DNA of 64,000 nucleotides from Solibacillus sp. FSL W7-1464. GTDB lineage: Bacteria > Bacillota > Bacilli > Bacillales_A > Planococcaceae. The DNA lies in NCBI RefSeq assembly GCF_038004425.1, contig NZ_JBBORC010000001.1:473001-537000 (forward strand), read 5' to 3'. The position numbers and the translations under genes were made by a program. The notes under the pieces were generated by a model that ran no database searches, was not told where the DNA came from, and saw only the letters and a program-made list of their open reading frames with translations. This document shows positions 34,507-43,653 of this stretch, one piece after another (the stretch's first letter is position 1; every line of letters begins with the position of its first letter).

Positions 34507-35455
34507 GAAGAAAATTATGGTGACCGGTGCTTTAGGTCAAATTGGTTCGGAATTAGTAGAGAAATTACGCCATACGTATGGCACAGATAATGTATTGGCA
34601 ACAGATATTCGAAAAATTGATCAGCATGAAGGTCCATTTGAAGTATTGGATGTAACAGATGGGAAACGCATGCACACACTTGCCCATGATTTTGGTGCAG
34701 ACACGATGATACACATGGCTGCATTACTCTCGGCAACAGCAGAAAAAAATCCGGTATTCGCCTGGAATTTAAATATGGGCGGTTTAATGAATGCACTTGA
34801 AGTGGCACGTGAACTGGATATGCAGTTTTTCACGCCAAGTTCAATCGGTGCATTCGGTCCTTCTACGCCAAAGGACAATACACCGCAAGATACACTGCAG
34901 CGTCCAACAACGATGTACGGTGTCAATAAAGTAGCAGGCGAATTATTATGCGATTACTACTACACACGTTACGGACTGGATACACGCGGTGTCCGTTTCC
35001 CGGGGCTGATTTCTTATGTGACGCCACCTGGTGGAGGAACGACGGACTATGCGGTAGATATTTATTATAAAGCAATTGCGGAAGGACGCTACACATCGTA
35101 TATTGCAGAAGGTACGTATATGGATATGATGTATATGCCGGATGCACTGCAGGCCATTGTGGATTTAATGGAAGCAGATTCGGCAAAGCTTGAGCACCGC
35201 AATGCATTCAATATTTCGGCGATGAGCTTTGAGCCGTCTCAAATCGCAGCCGAAATTAAAAAGCATATTCCAAGCTTCACAGTGGATTATGAGGTGGACC
35301 CGATCCGTCAGGCAATTGCCGACAGCTGGCCAAATGCAATCGATTCATCAGCAGCGATTGAGGAATGGGGCTTTAAAGCAAGCTACGATCTGGAAAAAAT
35401 GACGATCGATATGCTGGAAAAACTAAAAGTACGACTGGCACAAAACGCGATTTAA
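34505..35455 (+). CDS. tdh: L-threonine 3-dehydrogenase (SDR/epimerase-like type)
   Basis: NAD-dependent dehydrogenase of 316 residues with the extended short-chain dehydrogenase fold, the type of threonine dehydrogenase related to UDP-sugar epimerases. It oxidises threonine to 2-amino-3-ketobutyrate, the substrate of Kbl. The Rossmann motif is [14 protein letters not shown], and the catalytic Tyr-Lys pair is in [32 protein letters not shown] matches this enzyme group well. Start is TTG 34505 ([11 protein letters not shown]), 6-7 nt after GGGAGG. Its partner kbl lies at 28.9-30.1 kb, with unrelated genes between. A terminator follows. Confidence 0.9.
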   Translation: MKKIMVTGALGQIGSELVEKLRHTYGTDNVLATDIRKIDQHEGPFEVLDVTDGKRMHTLAHDFGADTMIHMAALLSATAEKNPVFAWNLNMGGLMNALEVARELDMQFFTPSSIGAFGPSTPKDNTPQDTLQRPTTMYGVNKVAGELLCDYYYTRYGLDTRGVRFPGLISYVTPPGGGTTDYAVDIYYKAIAEGRYTSYIAEGTYMDMMYMPDALQAIVDLMEADSAKLEHRNAFNISAMSFEPSQIAAEIKKHIPSFTVDYEVDPIRQAIADSWPNAIDSSAAIEEWGFKASYDLEKMTIDMLEKLKVRLAQNAI

Positions 35456-35461
35456 CTTAAG

Positions 35462-35506
35462 AAGCGAGTGAAACTGTGGAAAAACAGTTCACTCGCTTTT
35501 TTTTTT
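35462..35506 (+). terminator. Terminator after tdh
   Basis: Stem gcgagtgaaactgt / acagttcactcgc, then T10. Confidence 0.9.
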
Positions 35507-35674
35507 AGGTGCCTGCGGAAATCCTTGATGCGGGAGACCCTAAAAGCGAAATTCTATACTATCCGCTTTATCTGGTAAAATGAAATTCTTGCATTATTAA
35601 CAAAATATTTTCATTTTTCAGTATATTATATTAGAATGATATTGTGGGAGAAATTAGGAGGTGTTTTATCGGAA

Positions 35675-35728
35675 ATGGGGATTGCCGGTAAAAGAGAACG
35701 CCTCATAAAAGGGGGAAATATATTATGA
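35675..35728 (+). CDS. Possible 17-residue leader peptide before the acyl-CoA ligase
   Basis: ATG 35675 opens MGIAGKRERLIKGGNIL and ends with TGA that overlaps the acyl-CoA ligase ATG (ttATGATG). AGGAGG lies 13 nt upstream, somewhat far. Translational coupling is possible; a chance frame is equally possible. Confidence 0.25.
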   Translation: MGIAGKRERLIKGGNIL

Positions 35729-37341
35729 TGATGCAAACACCACTCGTTCTAACGGACATGATCAAGCGTGCAGAAACGTATTATGCACACAAAGAAATTA
35801 TTTCACGTACAAGTGAGGAAAAGGTGCATCGCCTTACATACGGGCAATGGGTGAAACGCACAAGAAAACTGGCGCATGCATTAACAAAGCTGGGCATGGA
35901 GCGCGGCGACAAAATTGCTTCATTTGCCTGGAACCAGCACCGCCATTTAGAAGCGTATTTTGCGGTCCCATGTACAGGCGCAATTTTGCATATGGTCAAT
36001 ATCCGCCTGTCACCGGAACATATTGCGTACATTATTAATCATGCGGAAGATAAAATAATTTTAATAGATGAAGATTTAGTACCGCTCATTGAAGAAGTGC
36101 AGTCGGAGCTGAAAACAATTGAACATTACATCATTATGGCGGATGGGGAGCTGCCGGAAACAACATTGCCGAATGTCCTGTCATACGAGGCATTGCTGGA
36201 AGAAGCAGATGAAAACTTTGCGTTTCCGGAAGACTTGGACGAAAATGCGCCGGCGAGCATGTGCTATACAAGCGCAACAACGGGAAATCCAAAAGGGGTC
36301 GTGTATACACATCGTTCGCTCGTGCTGCATTCCATGTCGATCTCAATGGTGGACACAATGGCGATTTCGGAACGTGACACGATTTTACCGATTGTTCCGA
36401 TGTTCCATGTCAACGCCTGGGGGATGCCGTTTGCAGCAGTGAATGTAGGGGCTACGCAAGTATTGATCGGTCCGCAATTTACACCGGCATTAATATTGGA
36501 TTTCATTGAGAGATATAATGTAACAAAAACGGCAGGTGTCCCGACAATCTGGCTCGGTGCATTGCAGGAGCAGGAAAAAAGAGCCCGTAATTTATCGACA
36601 TTACAGGAAATTTTCTGTGGAGGATCTGCTTCGCCAAAAGGACTTATTAAAAAATACGAAGAAATGGGCGTCAACTATATTGTGGCATACGGCATGACGG
36701 AAACTTCACCGATCGTTTCGATGTCACGTGATCTATCACATATGGATGACTGGTCGTTGGATGAAAAAATCGAAACACGCGCGATGCAAGGGTTAACGGT
36801 TCCTGGGATTGAATCGAGCATTGTCAATGAAAATGGAGAAGTGCCTTGGGATGGCGAAACAATGGGCGAGCTGCGTCTGCGTGGCCCATGGATTGCGGCC
36901 GAATATTATGAGGATGAGCGTACAGCGGAAGCATTTTCTGATGGGTGGCTCTATACAGGAGATATCGCGGTTCGCTCAAAAGAGGGATTCATTAAAATAA
37001 CAGACCGAACGAAAGATCTGATCAAATCCGGTGGTGAGTGGATATCGTCCGTTGATTTGGAAAATGCGCTCATGTCGCATGAAGCGGTATTTGAGGCGGC
37101 GGTGATTGCCATTCCACACGCGAAATGGCAAGAGCGACCGCTGGCATGTGTTGTTCTGAAAGAGGGAGCAAATGCGACGAAAGAAGAGCTGACGGCATTT
37201 TTGGAAGGTCAATTTGCGAAGTGGTGGCTGCCGGACGATATTGTATTCTTAACGGAGATTCCGAAAACTTCTGTCGGGAAATTCTTAAAAGCAAAACTGC
37301 GTGAAAATGTGAATGAAATTTATCCGCAGCTCCAACTATAG
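35725..37341 (+). CDS. Fatty acyl-CoA synthetase (AMP-binding, AlkK/medium-long chain type)
   Basis: ANL-superfamily ligase of 538 residues that activates a fatty acid with ATP and CoA. The P-loop A3 motif is TSATTGNPKGVVYTHRS; further motifs are AYGMTETSPIVSM, DGWLYTGDIAV and the C-terminal catalytic lysine in KTSVGKFLKAKLR. No signal peptide; it probably acts at the membrane face. Sequence style matches the AlkK/medium-chain group, but chain length cannot be read reliably. Three ATGs in a row begin at 35725, with AAAGGGGG 9 nt upstream. Monocistronic, with no beta-oxidation genes nearby. Confidence 0.9.
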   Translation: MMMQTPLVLTDMIKRAETYYAHKEIISRTSEEKVHRLTYGQWVKRTRKLAHALTKLGMERGDKIASFAWNQHRHLEAYFAVPCTGAILHMVNIRLSPEHIAYIINHAEDKIILIDEDLVPLIEEVQSELKTIEHYIIMADGELPETTLPNVLSYEALLEEADENFAFPEDLDENAPASMCYTSATTGNPKGVVYTHRSLVLHSMSISMVDTMAISERDTILPIVPMFHVNAWGMPFAAVNVGATQVLIGPQFTPALILDFIERYNVTKTAGVPTIWLGALQEQEKRARNLSTLQEIFCGGSASPKGLIKKYEEMGVNYIVAYGMTETSPIVSMSRDLSHMDDWSLDEKIETRAMQGLTVPGIESSIVNENGEVPWDGETMGELRLRGPWIAAEYYEDERTAEAFSDGWLYTGDIAVRSKEGFIKITDRTKDLIKSGGEWISSVDLENALMSHEAVFEAAVIAIPHAKWQERPLACVVLKEGANATKEELTAFLEGQFAKWWLPDDIVFLTEIPKTSVGKFLKAKLRENVNEIYPQLQL

Positions 37342-37355
37342 TGTGGAATGAAATA

Positions 37356-37397
37356 AAAAACGGGGACGCATCGGATTACCGAGCGTTCCCGTTTTTC
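37356..37397. terminator. Bidirectional terminator between the acyl-CoA ligase and a small membrane protein gene
   Basis: Arms aaaaacggggacgc and gcgttcccgttttt (13 of 14 paired). It overlaps the last codons of the minus-strand gene at 37376. Confidence 0.85.
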
Positions 37398-37606
37398 GTC
37401 GTCCCGCCTACGAAAAAGCGTTTCATAAGGGATAGTCCTAAGTTGAAAAGGAAAATAATGAGTGCAACACGAAAGAATGCGACAAAGTATTGCCAAGTCG
37501 TTGTATTGTCAATGAATAACTTTGACATGCTATCTACTAATACATACGTAAAATAACCGGCAATCGCGATAAAAAACAAACCACCAAAAAAATCCTTTAC
37601 ATTCAT
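37376..37606 (-). CDS. Small membrane protein, 76 residues
   Basis: Two hydrophobic helices are predicted by eye (about residues 9-30, GLFFIAIAGYFTYVLVD, and 38-60, TWQYFVAFFRVALIIFLFNL), with a basic tail (KRFFVGGTTKNGNAR). I do not recognise the family. GGAGG at good spacing precedes the ATG, which supports real translation. Its 3' end forms one arm of the shared terminator. Upstream (37607-37677) is short AT-rich sequence with its likely promoter. Confidence 0.65.
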   Translation of the reverse strand: MNVKDFFGGLFFIAIAGYFTYVLVDSMSKLFIDNTTTWQYFVAFFRVALIIFLFNLGLSLMKRFFVGGTTKNGNAR

Positions 37607-37677
37607 CTGGAACCTCCACTAAATAGATTTAATCAAAGGATACCATATAAAGGAAACATAATATATATAGAAGAAAG

Positions 37678-37737
37678 CAGGATGCAAAGACATGTAAAGA
37701 GAAGGGGTCCTCCAATTCATCAAGTCGTTGCATCCTC
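37678..37737 (-). terminator. Possible terminator of the trp operon
   Basis: Arms aggatgcaa / ttgcatcct (37679-37687, 37726-37734) enclose a large loop; only a CTTTCTTC tail follows on the minus strand. Weak. Confidence 0.4.
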
Positions 37738-37748
37738 TTACTCAGCAA

Positions 37749-38528
37749 TTAAATCACGGCCGATTTCTTCGTTGCCTGTACAAGCGCTTCGATTGTTGCC
37801 CAGTCCTGCTCGACGAGTGCCGTCACAATTTTACTGCCGACAATTACTCCATCCGCAATGTCGCCGAAGCCTTTTACATGTTCAGTCGTAGAAATCCCGA
37901 AGCCCGCTAGCACCGGGATATTGCTCGCTGCTTTCAAGTTCGCAAAATGCGCGGCAAGTTCCGTGGCAAAGCTTGCACGTTCACCGGTAATACCATTTAC
38001 CGTTACGGCATAAACAAACCCTTCACTTGCAGCAGCTAATTTTTTTATGCGTTCAGGAGGGCTCATCAACGATACGAGCTGGACAAGCGCAATACCGTTT
38101 TCCTTTAAAGTATCATGTAGTAAAGCACTTTCTTCAAAAGGCATATCCGGTACAATCAGTCCTTCGACACCACCAAGTTTTGCATCCTTTGCAAATGCTT
38201 CAATCCCATAAGCCAGAATCGGGTTTAAGTACGTCATGACAACGAGCGGAATATGGATTTCCTGTGCAAAGCTTTGCAGTTCATCCAGTACTTTTTTCAA
38301 TGTCACACCGTGAGCAAGTGCACGTTCGCCCGCTTGCTCAATTGTTGGTCCATCTGCTACAGGATCGGTAAATGGAATGCCGACTTCAATTGCGGAAACT
38401 CCAATTTGCTGTAGTTTCAATATAGTAGGTTTTAATGTTTCAAGCCCGCCATCACCTGCCATAATATAAGGAACAAATGCTTTGTCCCCTGCTGCTAATA
38501 CGTTTTCAAGCTGTTTTTGCAATGTCAT
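37749..38528 (-). CDS. trpA: Tryptophan synthase alpha chain
   Basis: TIM-barrel subunit of 259 residues that cleaves indole-3-glycerol phosphate and passes indole to Trp[21 protein letters not shown] carries the catalytic glutamate/aspartate region, and [12 protein letters not shown] and GFGIST/EHV loops hold substrate phosphate. Last gene of the trp operon, overlapping trpB by ATGA. Confidence 0.96.
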   Translation of the reverse strand: MTLQKQLENVLAAGDKAFVPYIMAGDGGLETLKPTILKLQQIGVSAIEVGIPFTDPVADGPTIEQAGERALAHGVTLKKVLDELQSFAQEIHIPLVVMTYLNPILAYGIEAFAKDAKLGGVEGLIVPDMPFEESALLHDTLKENGIALVQLVSLMSPPERIKKLAAASEGFVYAVTVNGITGERASFATELAAHFANLKAASNIPVLAGFGISTTEHVKGFGDIADGVIVGSKIVTALVEQDWATIEALVQATKKSAVI

Positions 38529-39712
38529 TTCACGCCACCTCCGAGTTTATCCATTAATGTATGAACATCTTTGTCCCCACGACCTGATAAGCAAACGACA
38601 ACAATTTCATCAGCAGGACGGTTTTTGGCAAATTGACTTGCATAGTAAACGGCATGGGCACTTTCCAAGGCCGGTAAAATTCCTTCCGTTTCACATAACA
38701 GCTTCACACCTTCAAGTGCCTGTTCATCTGTAACAGAAGGGTAGGCAGCACGACCTGTTTCATGTAAATGACAGTGTTCCGGCCCAACTCCAGGATAATC
38801 GAGTCCCGCTGAAATTGAATGAGCTTCTTGAACAAAACCGTTATCATCCTGCAGTAAATACATGAATGCACCGTGAAGGACACCTGTTTTTCCGACATGA
38901 ATTGCTGCCGCATGCTTGTCGGTATTGACACCGGACCCTGCAGCTTCCACTCCGTATAATGCTACATCCTGATCTTCCACAAACGGGTAGAACATTCCGA
39001 TTGCATTACTGCCGCCACCGATACAAGCAATAACTGTATCCGGAAGACGTCCTTCCTGCTGTAAAATTTGGGCACGTGTTTCATCCCCGATGACACGCTG
39101 GAAATCACGGACAATTGTAGGGAAGGGGTGTGGTCCAAGTGCCGACCCTAAAATGTAATGCGTATCTTCTATATGAGTAACCCAGTGACGCAACGCTTCA
39201 TTAACCGCATCTTTCAATGTAGCGGAACCTTTTTCGACCGCCACAACTTTTGTTCCGAGCAGCTCCATACGGAAAACATTCAGTTGCTGACGGCGTACAT
39301 CTTCTGCCCCCATGTAAACGATACATTCCATATCAAGCAGTGCACATGCAGTTGCTGTTGCGACACCATGCTGACCTGCGCCAGTTTCAGCGACAATCTT
39401 TTTCTTCCCCATACGTTTTGCCAAAAGTGCCTGGCCGATCGCATTATTTATTTTATGTGCACCCGTATGGTTTAAATCTTCACGTTTTAAATAGATTTTC
39501 GCACCGCCGACTTTTTTCGTTAAACGCTCCGCAAAATAAAGGGGGGTTTCACGTCCGACATATTGCTTTAAATAATAGTCAAGTTCTTCCTGGAAAGAGG
39601 GGTCCTTTTTTGCTTCCTCATATGCAAGCTCCAATTCCTCAAGTGAAGTCATCAATGTCTCGGGCACAAACTGACCGCCGAATCGCCCGAAGCGTCCTTT
39701 TACTGTCGTCAT
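38525..39712 (-). CDS. trpB: Tryptophan synthase beta chain
   Basis: PLP subunit of 395 residues that joins indole and serine. The PLP lysine is in [10 protein letters not shown], the phosphate loop is [13 protein letters not shown], and [20 protein letters not shown] is the standard N-terminus. It belongs to the TrpB1 class, which pairs with TrpA in a channelled complex. It overlaps trpF and trpA by 4 nt on each side. Confidence 0.97.
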   Translation of the reverse strand: MTTVKGRFGRFGGQFVPETLMTSLEELELAYEEAKKDPSFQEELDYYLKQYVGRETPLYFAERLTKKVGGAKIYLKREDLNHTGAHKINNAIGQALLAKRMGKKKIVAETGAGQHGVATATACALLDMECIVYMGAEDVRRQQLNVFRMELLGTKVVAVEKGSATLKDAVNEALRHWVTHIEDTHYILGSALGPHPFPTIVRDFQRVIGDETRAQILQQEGRLPDTVIACIGGGSNAIGMFYPFVEDQDVALYGVEAAGSGVNTDKHAAAIHVGKTGVLHGAFMYLLQDDNGFVQEAHSISAGLDYPGVGPEHCHLHETGRAAYPSVTDEQALEGVKLLCETEGILPALESAHAVYYASQFAKNRPADEIVVVCLSGRGDKDVHTLMDKLGGGVK

Positions 39713-40326
39713 AAAATCAACTCTCCTTTTGCTGTTTCAATAAAATTCGTAATCGCTGCTGAACTTTTTCGGCCATCTACTTCTACACCACTTGAAACAT
39801 CTACTGCAAATGGCTCGACAAGCATAATCGCCAGTCCAACATTTTCTTCATTTAGTCCACCTGCCAAAATGACCTTTTCAAGCGGGATTTTTACTTTATC
39901 AAGAAGCATCCAGTCAAAGGACTTTCCGCTACCTCCACGGAAGTCAGTTCCAGGCGCATCGAACAAATAATAGTCCACATCATATGTTGCCGCACGTGTC
40001 ACATCGTCTTCACTACGAATCGAGAACGCTTTAATTGCCGGCAGCCCGATTTCCTGAATCTGCTCGGGCGTTTCATCCCCGTGATACTGGATATAATCGA
40101 GTCCGACTTCTTTTGCAATTTGACGAATTTTGGCCGGCTCTTCATTGACAAAAACCCCGACCTTTTTGACCGTCCCCGGAATTGCCTTTGCAAGCTTCAC
40201 TGCTTCCTCTACCGTAATGCGTCGTTTACTGGGCGCAAACATAAATCCGATAAAATCAGCACCTGCTTTGACCGCTGTTTCTACATGTTCGATTTCTTTT
40301 AATCCGCAAATTTTTACTTTTGTCAT
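39709..40326 (-). CDS. trpF: Phosphoribosylanthranilate isomerase
   Basis: TIM-barrel isomerase of 205 residues that performs the Amadori rearrangement to CdRP. The catalytic cysteine is in KICGLKE (residue 7) and the aspartate in [16 protein letters not shown] and DVSSGVE bind the phosphate. It overlaps its neighbours by ATGA. Confidence 0.95.
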   Translation of the reverse strand: MTKVKICGLKEIEHVETAVKAGADFIGFMFAPSKRRITVEEAVKLAKAIPGTVKKVGVFVNEEPAKIRQIAKEVGLDYIQYHGDETPEQIQEIGLPAIKAFSIRSEDDVTRAATYDVDYYLFDAPGTDFRGGSGKSFDWMLLDKVKIPLEKVILAGGLNEENVGLAIMLVEPFAVDVSSGVEVDGRKSSAAITNFIETAKGELIL

Positions 40327-41117
40327 CGATTTTCGCCAACCTTTGCTGTTATGTCGATTTGTAGTGCTTTAAGTGAGTTTTTGACATCGTCGCTGCGCAT
40401 TAACGCTTCGCCGACTAAAATTCCTTTTGCGCCAGCATTCGCCACAAACTGTGCATCTTCCGGACCTAAAATTCCGCTTTCACTAATAAATGCAATCGGT
40501 GATGGGGGAAGAAGCTGTGCAATTTCAAGTGTTGCCGACAGTGAAACATCGAATGTTTTCAAATTCCGGTTATTCACTCCGATAATATTTGCTCCAATGG
40601 CAAGGGCACGCTTTAATTCATCGGCATCATGTACTTCAACGAGCACTTCCAGCTGTTGTTCTGTTGCATAGGCGTAAAGTGATTTCAGCTGGTCATCTGT
40701 TAATGCTGCGACAATCAACAGGACAACCGATGCGCCGGCAGCCTTCGCATAGTCGATCTGCACTTCATGAATGATGAAGTCTTTACATAAAACCGGTATG
40801 TCCACAGCATTTGCGACTGCATTTAAATCCGCATAGCTTCCTTTGAAAAATGCGCGCTCTGTCAATACGGAAATACAGGCAGCACCCGCTTCTTCATATT
40901 GTAAAGCTTGCTCGACAGGGTCGACTTGTGTCGCAATATCGCCTTTGGAAGGGGAGGCACGTTTCATTTCCGAAATGACTTGCAATGAATTGGCTGATAT
41001 CAGTGTTTCATATAGAGAAGGGCGAACCTTATCGATTGTTAAAAACACAGGCTTTGTCGAAAGCAATTGTGGCAGCTCAGTCTTTTTCTGGTCAATAATA
41101 CGGTCTAAAATCGTCAT
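40323..41117 (-). CDS. trpC: Indole-3-glycerol phosphate synthase
   Basis: TIM-barrel enzyme of 264 residues that closes the indole ring from CdRP. KRASPSKGDI carries the catalytic lysine, VLCKDFIIHEVQI the second lysine, and EVHDADELKRAL, IGVNNRNLKTF and SESGI are the standard blocks. It overlaps trpD and trpF by 4 nt. Confidence 0.96.
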   Translation of the reverse strand: MTILDRIIDQKKTELPQLLSTKPVFLTIDKVRPSLYETLISANSLQVISEMKRASPSKGDIATQVDPVEQALQYEEAGAACISVLTERAFFKGSYADLNAVANAVDIPVLCKDFIIHEVQIDYAKAAGASVVLLIVAALTDDQLKSLYAYATEQQLEVLVEVHDADELKRALAIGANIIGVNNRNLKTFDVSLSATLEIAQLLPPSPIAFISESGILGPEDAQFVANAGAKGILVGEALMRSDDVKNSLKALQIDITAKVGENR

Positions 41118-42160
41118 TTTACGGGTTCCTCCTGCATCTGTTTTTCGCTGTAAGCAACAATATTCTCTAATTTTTCATAAGCGCGACCAGACATTATACT
41201 GTCCTTCGCCATGTCGATACCTTCTTTCATCGTTTCGGCAAGCCCGTATGCAAAGAAGCCAATGCCGGCATTTAAAAGAACTGTATCAAAATACACGCTT
41301 TGTTTTCCTTTTAATAAGTCACGCATAATATCCGCATTTTCTGCAGGAGTACCGCCGCGAATTGCAGAAAGTGGCTGTGCGGCTAAGCCGACATCTTCAG
41401 CACGCAGTTTAAATGGAATCATGTCTCCGCGGTCTAACAATACAAAAGTGTTTTCGCCATCCAGTGATGCTTCATCCATTCCTTGTGCACCCGATACGAC
41501 GATTGCCCGTTCACGTCCCAGCATATGGAGAACTTCCGCATAATCGGTCGTGAAGCTCGGTCGGTTAATACCGACAAACTGTGTCTTTAACGGGACAGGG
41601 TTTGTCAGGGGACCAACTAAATTGAAAATCGTCGGTTTGCCGATTGCCTGTCGAACTTCACCAATCCGTTTTAACTTCGGATGCATGTTCGGAGCATGTA
41701 AAAAGGCGATACCGTGCTGTTTGAGCAATTCTGATGTTTGCTCGATATTCGGCAGCAGCGTAATGCCAAGTGCCTCCAATACATCCGAACTTCCTGAAGC
41801 ACTCGATACTTTCCGGTTGCCATGCTTTGCTACTGAAATGCCGCCACCTGCCAATACAAATGCGGAAGTCGTACTTATATTGAAGCTTTGAAGTCCATCG
41901 CCGCCTGTGCCGCAGTTATCAATATAAATGCCTTCGGGTACGTCAACAGCAACTGCATGTGATTTCATAACAGAAGCTAAGCCTGCAACTTCATGTGCCG
42001 TTTCTCCTTTTGCGCTCATCGCTGTTAAAAATGAGGCGATCTGTTCTTTCGGTGTTTGTTCATTAAAAATAAGCTGTGCTGCCTGCTGCATTTCCTCAAA
42101 AACTAAGTGCTCTTTTCGCTCAATCTGTTCAATGTATGGAAGTAAAGACATGTTCATCAT
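41114..42160 (-). CDS. trpD: Anthranilate phosphoribosyltransferase
   Basis: Transferase of 348 residues that joins anthranilate to PRPP. NCGTGGDGLQSFNIST is the PRPP diphosphate loop, VAKHGNRKVSSASGSSDVLE binds Mg and anthranilate, and NLVGPLTNP is conserved. It is intact, in contrast to TrpE just upstream. It overlaps trpE and trpC by 4 nt. Confidence 0.96.
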   Translation of the reverse strand: MMNMSLLPYIEQIERKEHLVFEEMQQAAQLIFNEQTPKEQIASFLTAMSAKGETAHEVAGLASVMKSHAVAVDVPEGIYIDNCGTGGDGLQSFNISTTSAFVLAGGGISVAKHGNRKVSSASGSSDVLEALGITLLPNIEQTSELLKQHGIAFLHAPNMHPKLKRIGEVRQAIGKPTIFNLVGPLTNPVPLKTQFVGINRPSFTTDYAEVLHMLGRERAIVVSGAQGMDEASLDGENTFVLLDRGDMIPFKLRAEDVGLAAQPLSAIRGGTPAENADIMRDLLKGKQSVYFDTVLLNAGIGFFAYGLAETMKEGIDMAKDSIMSGRAYEKLENIVAYSEKQMQEEPVK

Positions 42161-43140
42161 CCTTTCAGTAAAGAGTGGAATGGCGCTTCTTCGTCTGTTT
42201 CCGAGTGAAGCTGTGCGACATTTCCTTGAATTATTATCGTTTGTTCGGGTGTTGTGAAATCGACCTGGCCATTAAAGCCGATATAGCCGATCAAGCCTTG
42301 TGCTGGTAATAGCCCTTTCACGACATCGATGGCATGAAGGGTAGGGCTTAACGTACTTGTTGTAACATTGGCAAGCTGTTGCACCGAATTTTCCGTACTA
42401 AAGCGTTCAATTGACGGTGCGTCATTTGTAACGGAAATATTCCCGTTCCTTACTTGCACATAGTTTGATTTTGATGTACCGATTACTGTGCAATCATCAA
42501 ATTCGACATAGTACATATATGGTGCCGCGTGCTCAACGCGCATTTTTCGATAAAGGGAAAGGGCCTCTCCGGTAAATTGTGCACGATAACGTCCATTTTC
42601 CTCTTTTTCGACACGTTGTAATGTATAGGATGACTGTTCAGGTGTCGGTGTTGTAAACAGCTGTTCAATCAATTGATCAATGTTTGGTTCTACTTGTTCT
42701 GCTTCAATATTTGTATGGAAAACAGCGATTTCATCTGTTAAATGATCAAAAATAACGAGTGTGTCGTAAACATGAAACTGCAGTTCAGGCAAGGGCTTTT
42801 GCAATGCGTGAATATAGCCGATTCCGCCACCTGTAAAGGGATATTCCGTATGGGATGAAACACGCGGCATCACTTGCTTCAACAGTTGGATCAGCTCGCC
42901 TTCATATGTGTAGGCTTTATTGGAATGATGCGTATGGTCTAAAAGCTGATCATCTGCCCCAATATACGTTTTGCGCGGATTGACACCGATGAACGAATAG
43001 CGTCCATTGCCATCATATTTAGAGGAACTTTCCAATAAAAATTTCCGTTCACCTTGCAGTCGCTGGAAAATAGAAATCGGTGTCAGTAAATCCCCATTTA
43101 CTTTTTTCATTGATGTACGAAAATGTTGCTGAACTACCAT
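42157..43140 (-). CDS. trpE: TrpE-like protein lacking the chorismate-binding catalytic core
   Basis: First gene of the trp operon, 327 residues, against about 515 in B. subtilis TrpE (from memory). The N-terminal domain is recognisable: LTPISIFQRL, FLLESSSKYDGNGRYSFIGV and FTGGGIGYIHALQKPLPELQ (tryptophan-site region). The C-terminal half keeps LYRKMRVEHAAPYMYYVEF and LIGYIGFNGQVDF. The blocks that bind chorismate and Mg are missing: GDIFQ.VLS, IAGTR.RG, KE.AEH.MLVDLARND, SHVMH, FPAGT..GAPK and GAGIVADS. There is no frameshift; the frame is open and overlaps trpD by ATGA. ATG 43140 follows AAAAGGAG at 8 nt. No trpG is next to it. Anthranilate synthase activity is doubtful. Confidence 0.85.
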   Translation of the reverse strand: MVVQQHFRTSMKKVNGDLLTPISIFQRLQGERKFLLESSSKYDGNGRYSFIGVNPRKTYIGADDQLLDHTHHSNKAYTYEGELIQLLKQVMPRVSSHTEYPFTGGGIGYIHALQKPLPELQFHVYDTLVIFDHLTDEIAVFHTNIEAEQVEPNIDQLIEQLFTTPTPEQSSYTLQRVEKEENGRYRAQFTGEALSLYRKMRVEHAAPYMYYVEFDDCTVIGTSKSNYVQVRNGNISVTNDAPSIERFSTENSVQQLANVTTSTLSPTLHAIDVVKGLLPAQGLIGYIGFNGQVDFTTPEQTIIIQGNVAQLHSETDEEAPFHSLLKG

Positions 43141-43227
43141 TTGAAACACTCCTTTTTTGAAATAAACTACGCCTTTACGATTCAGATCATTTAGCATTCT
43201 TGTAATTAATTTAAGTTTTGCTGAATA

Positions 43228-43547
43228 AAAAAATCGCCCTCAGCAAAAGAATTAACTTTTGCGAAAGGACGATTTTCACCGCGTTGCCACCTCGTTTGAA
43301 GCAAACCAAAAAAGCTTGCTTCCACTTAAACCTGATAACGGCAGGGTACCGTCCGCCGACTAACGCCAGCAGCTTTCATAAGGCCCATTCACATTTACCT
43401 TTTGGCGTATTTTCACCAGCCATACGCTCTCTGGACAAAACGATAAATGCTACTCTTCTTATTCAACAATTTACTCAACTAAGCTCTACTAAAAGAAAAC
43501 GGTGGTCACGCTCCCGTAACCTGCTACCGTAAATAACATTTGAATTA
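43228..43547 (-). promoter_or_regulatory. T-box riboswitch, tryptophan specific, leader of trpE
   Basis: Read on the minus strand, the leader begins with a stem I that includes the AGAGA/GGTGAAAA apical motifs (about 43420-43438) and a specifier loop GAA-TGG-GCC. The TGG codon is at 43387-43385 and would pair with tRNA-Trp. The conserved T-box AGGTGGCAACGCGG lies at 43279-43292. A terminator follows: arms 43257-43276 and 43231-43249, then a T-run. Uncharged tRNA-Trp should stabilise the antiterminator and allow read-through into trpE. Confidence 0.93.
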
Positions 43548-43553
43548 TGCTTT

Positions 43554-43581
43554 ATTCTAACACTGAAAAACGAAATGTCAA
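43554..43581 (-). promoter_or_regulatory. Sigma-A promoter of the trp operon
   Basis: Minus strand: perfect -35 TTGACA (43581-43576), 16-nt spacer, -10 TAGAAT (43559-43554). Transcription should begin near 43547, at the start of the T-box. Confidence 0.85.
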
Positions 43582-43605
43582 ACAATTCTAAAATATTTTT
43601 GCTAA

Positions 43606-43640
43606 ATAAAAAACCAGCTGATGTTTAAAAATCAGCTGGT
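43606..43640 (-). terminator. Terminator after queT
   Basis: Perfect arms accagctgat (43613-43622) and atcagctggt (43631-43640), followed by T6 on the minus strand. Confidence 0.85.
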
Positions 43641-43653
43641 GAAACAATCGAAA

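Noticed and set aside
42157-43140. Frameshifted or split trpE pseudogene
   Set aside because: The frame is continuous from a good start to an exact ATGA overlap with trpD, and other frames show no missing TrpE motifs.
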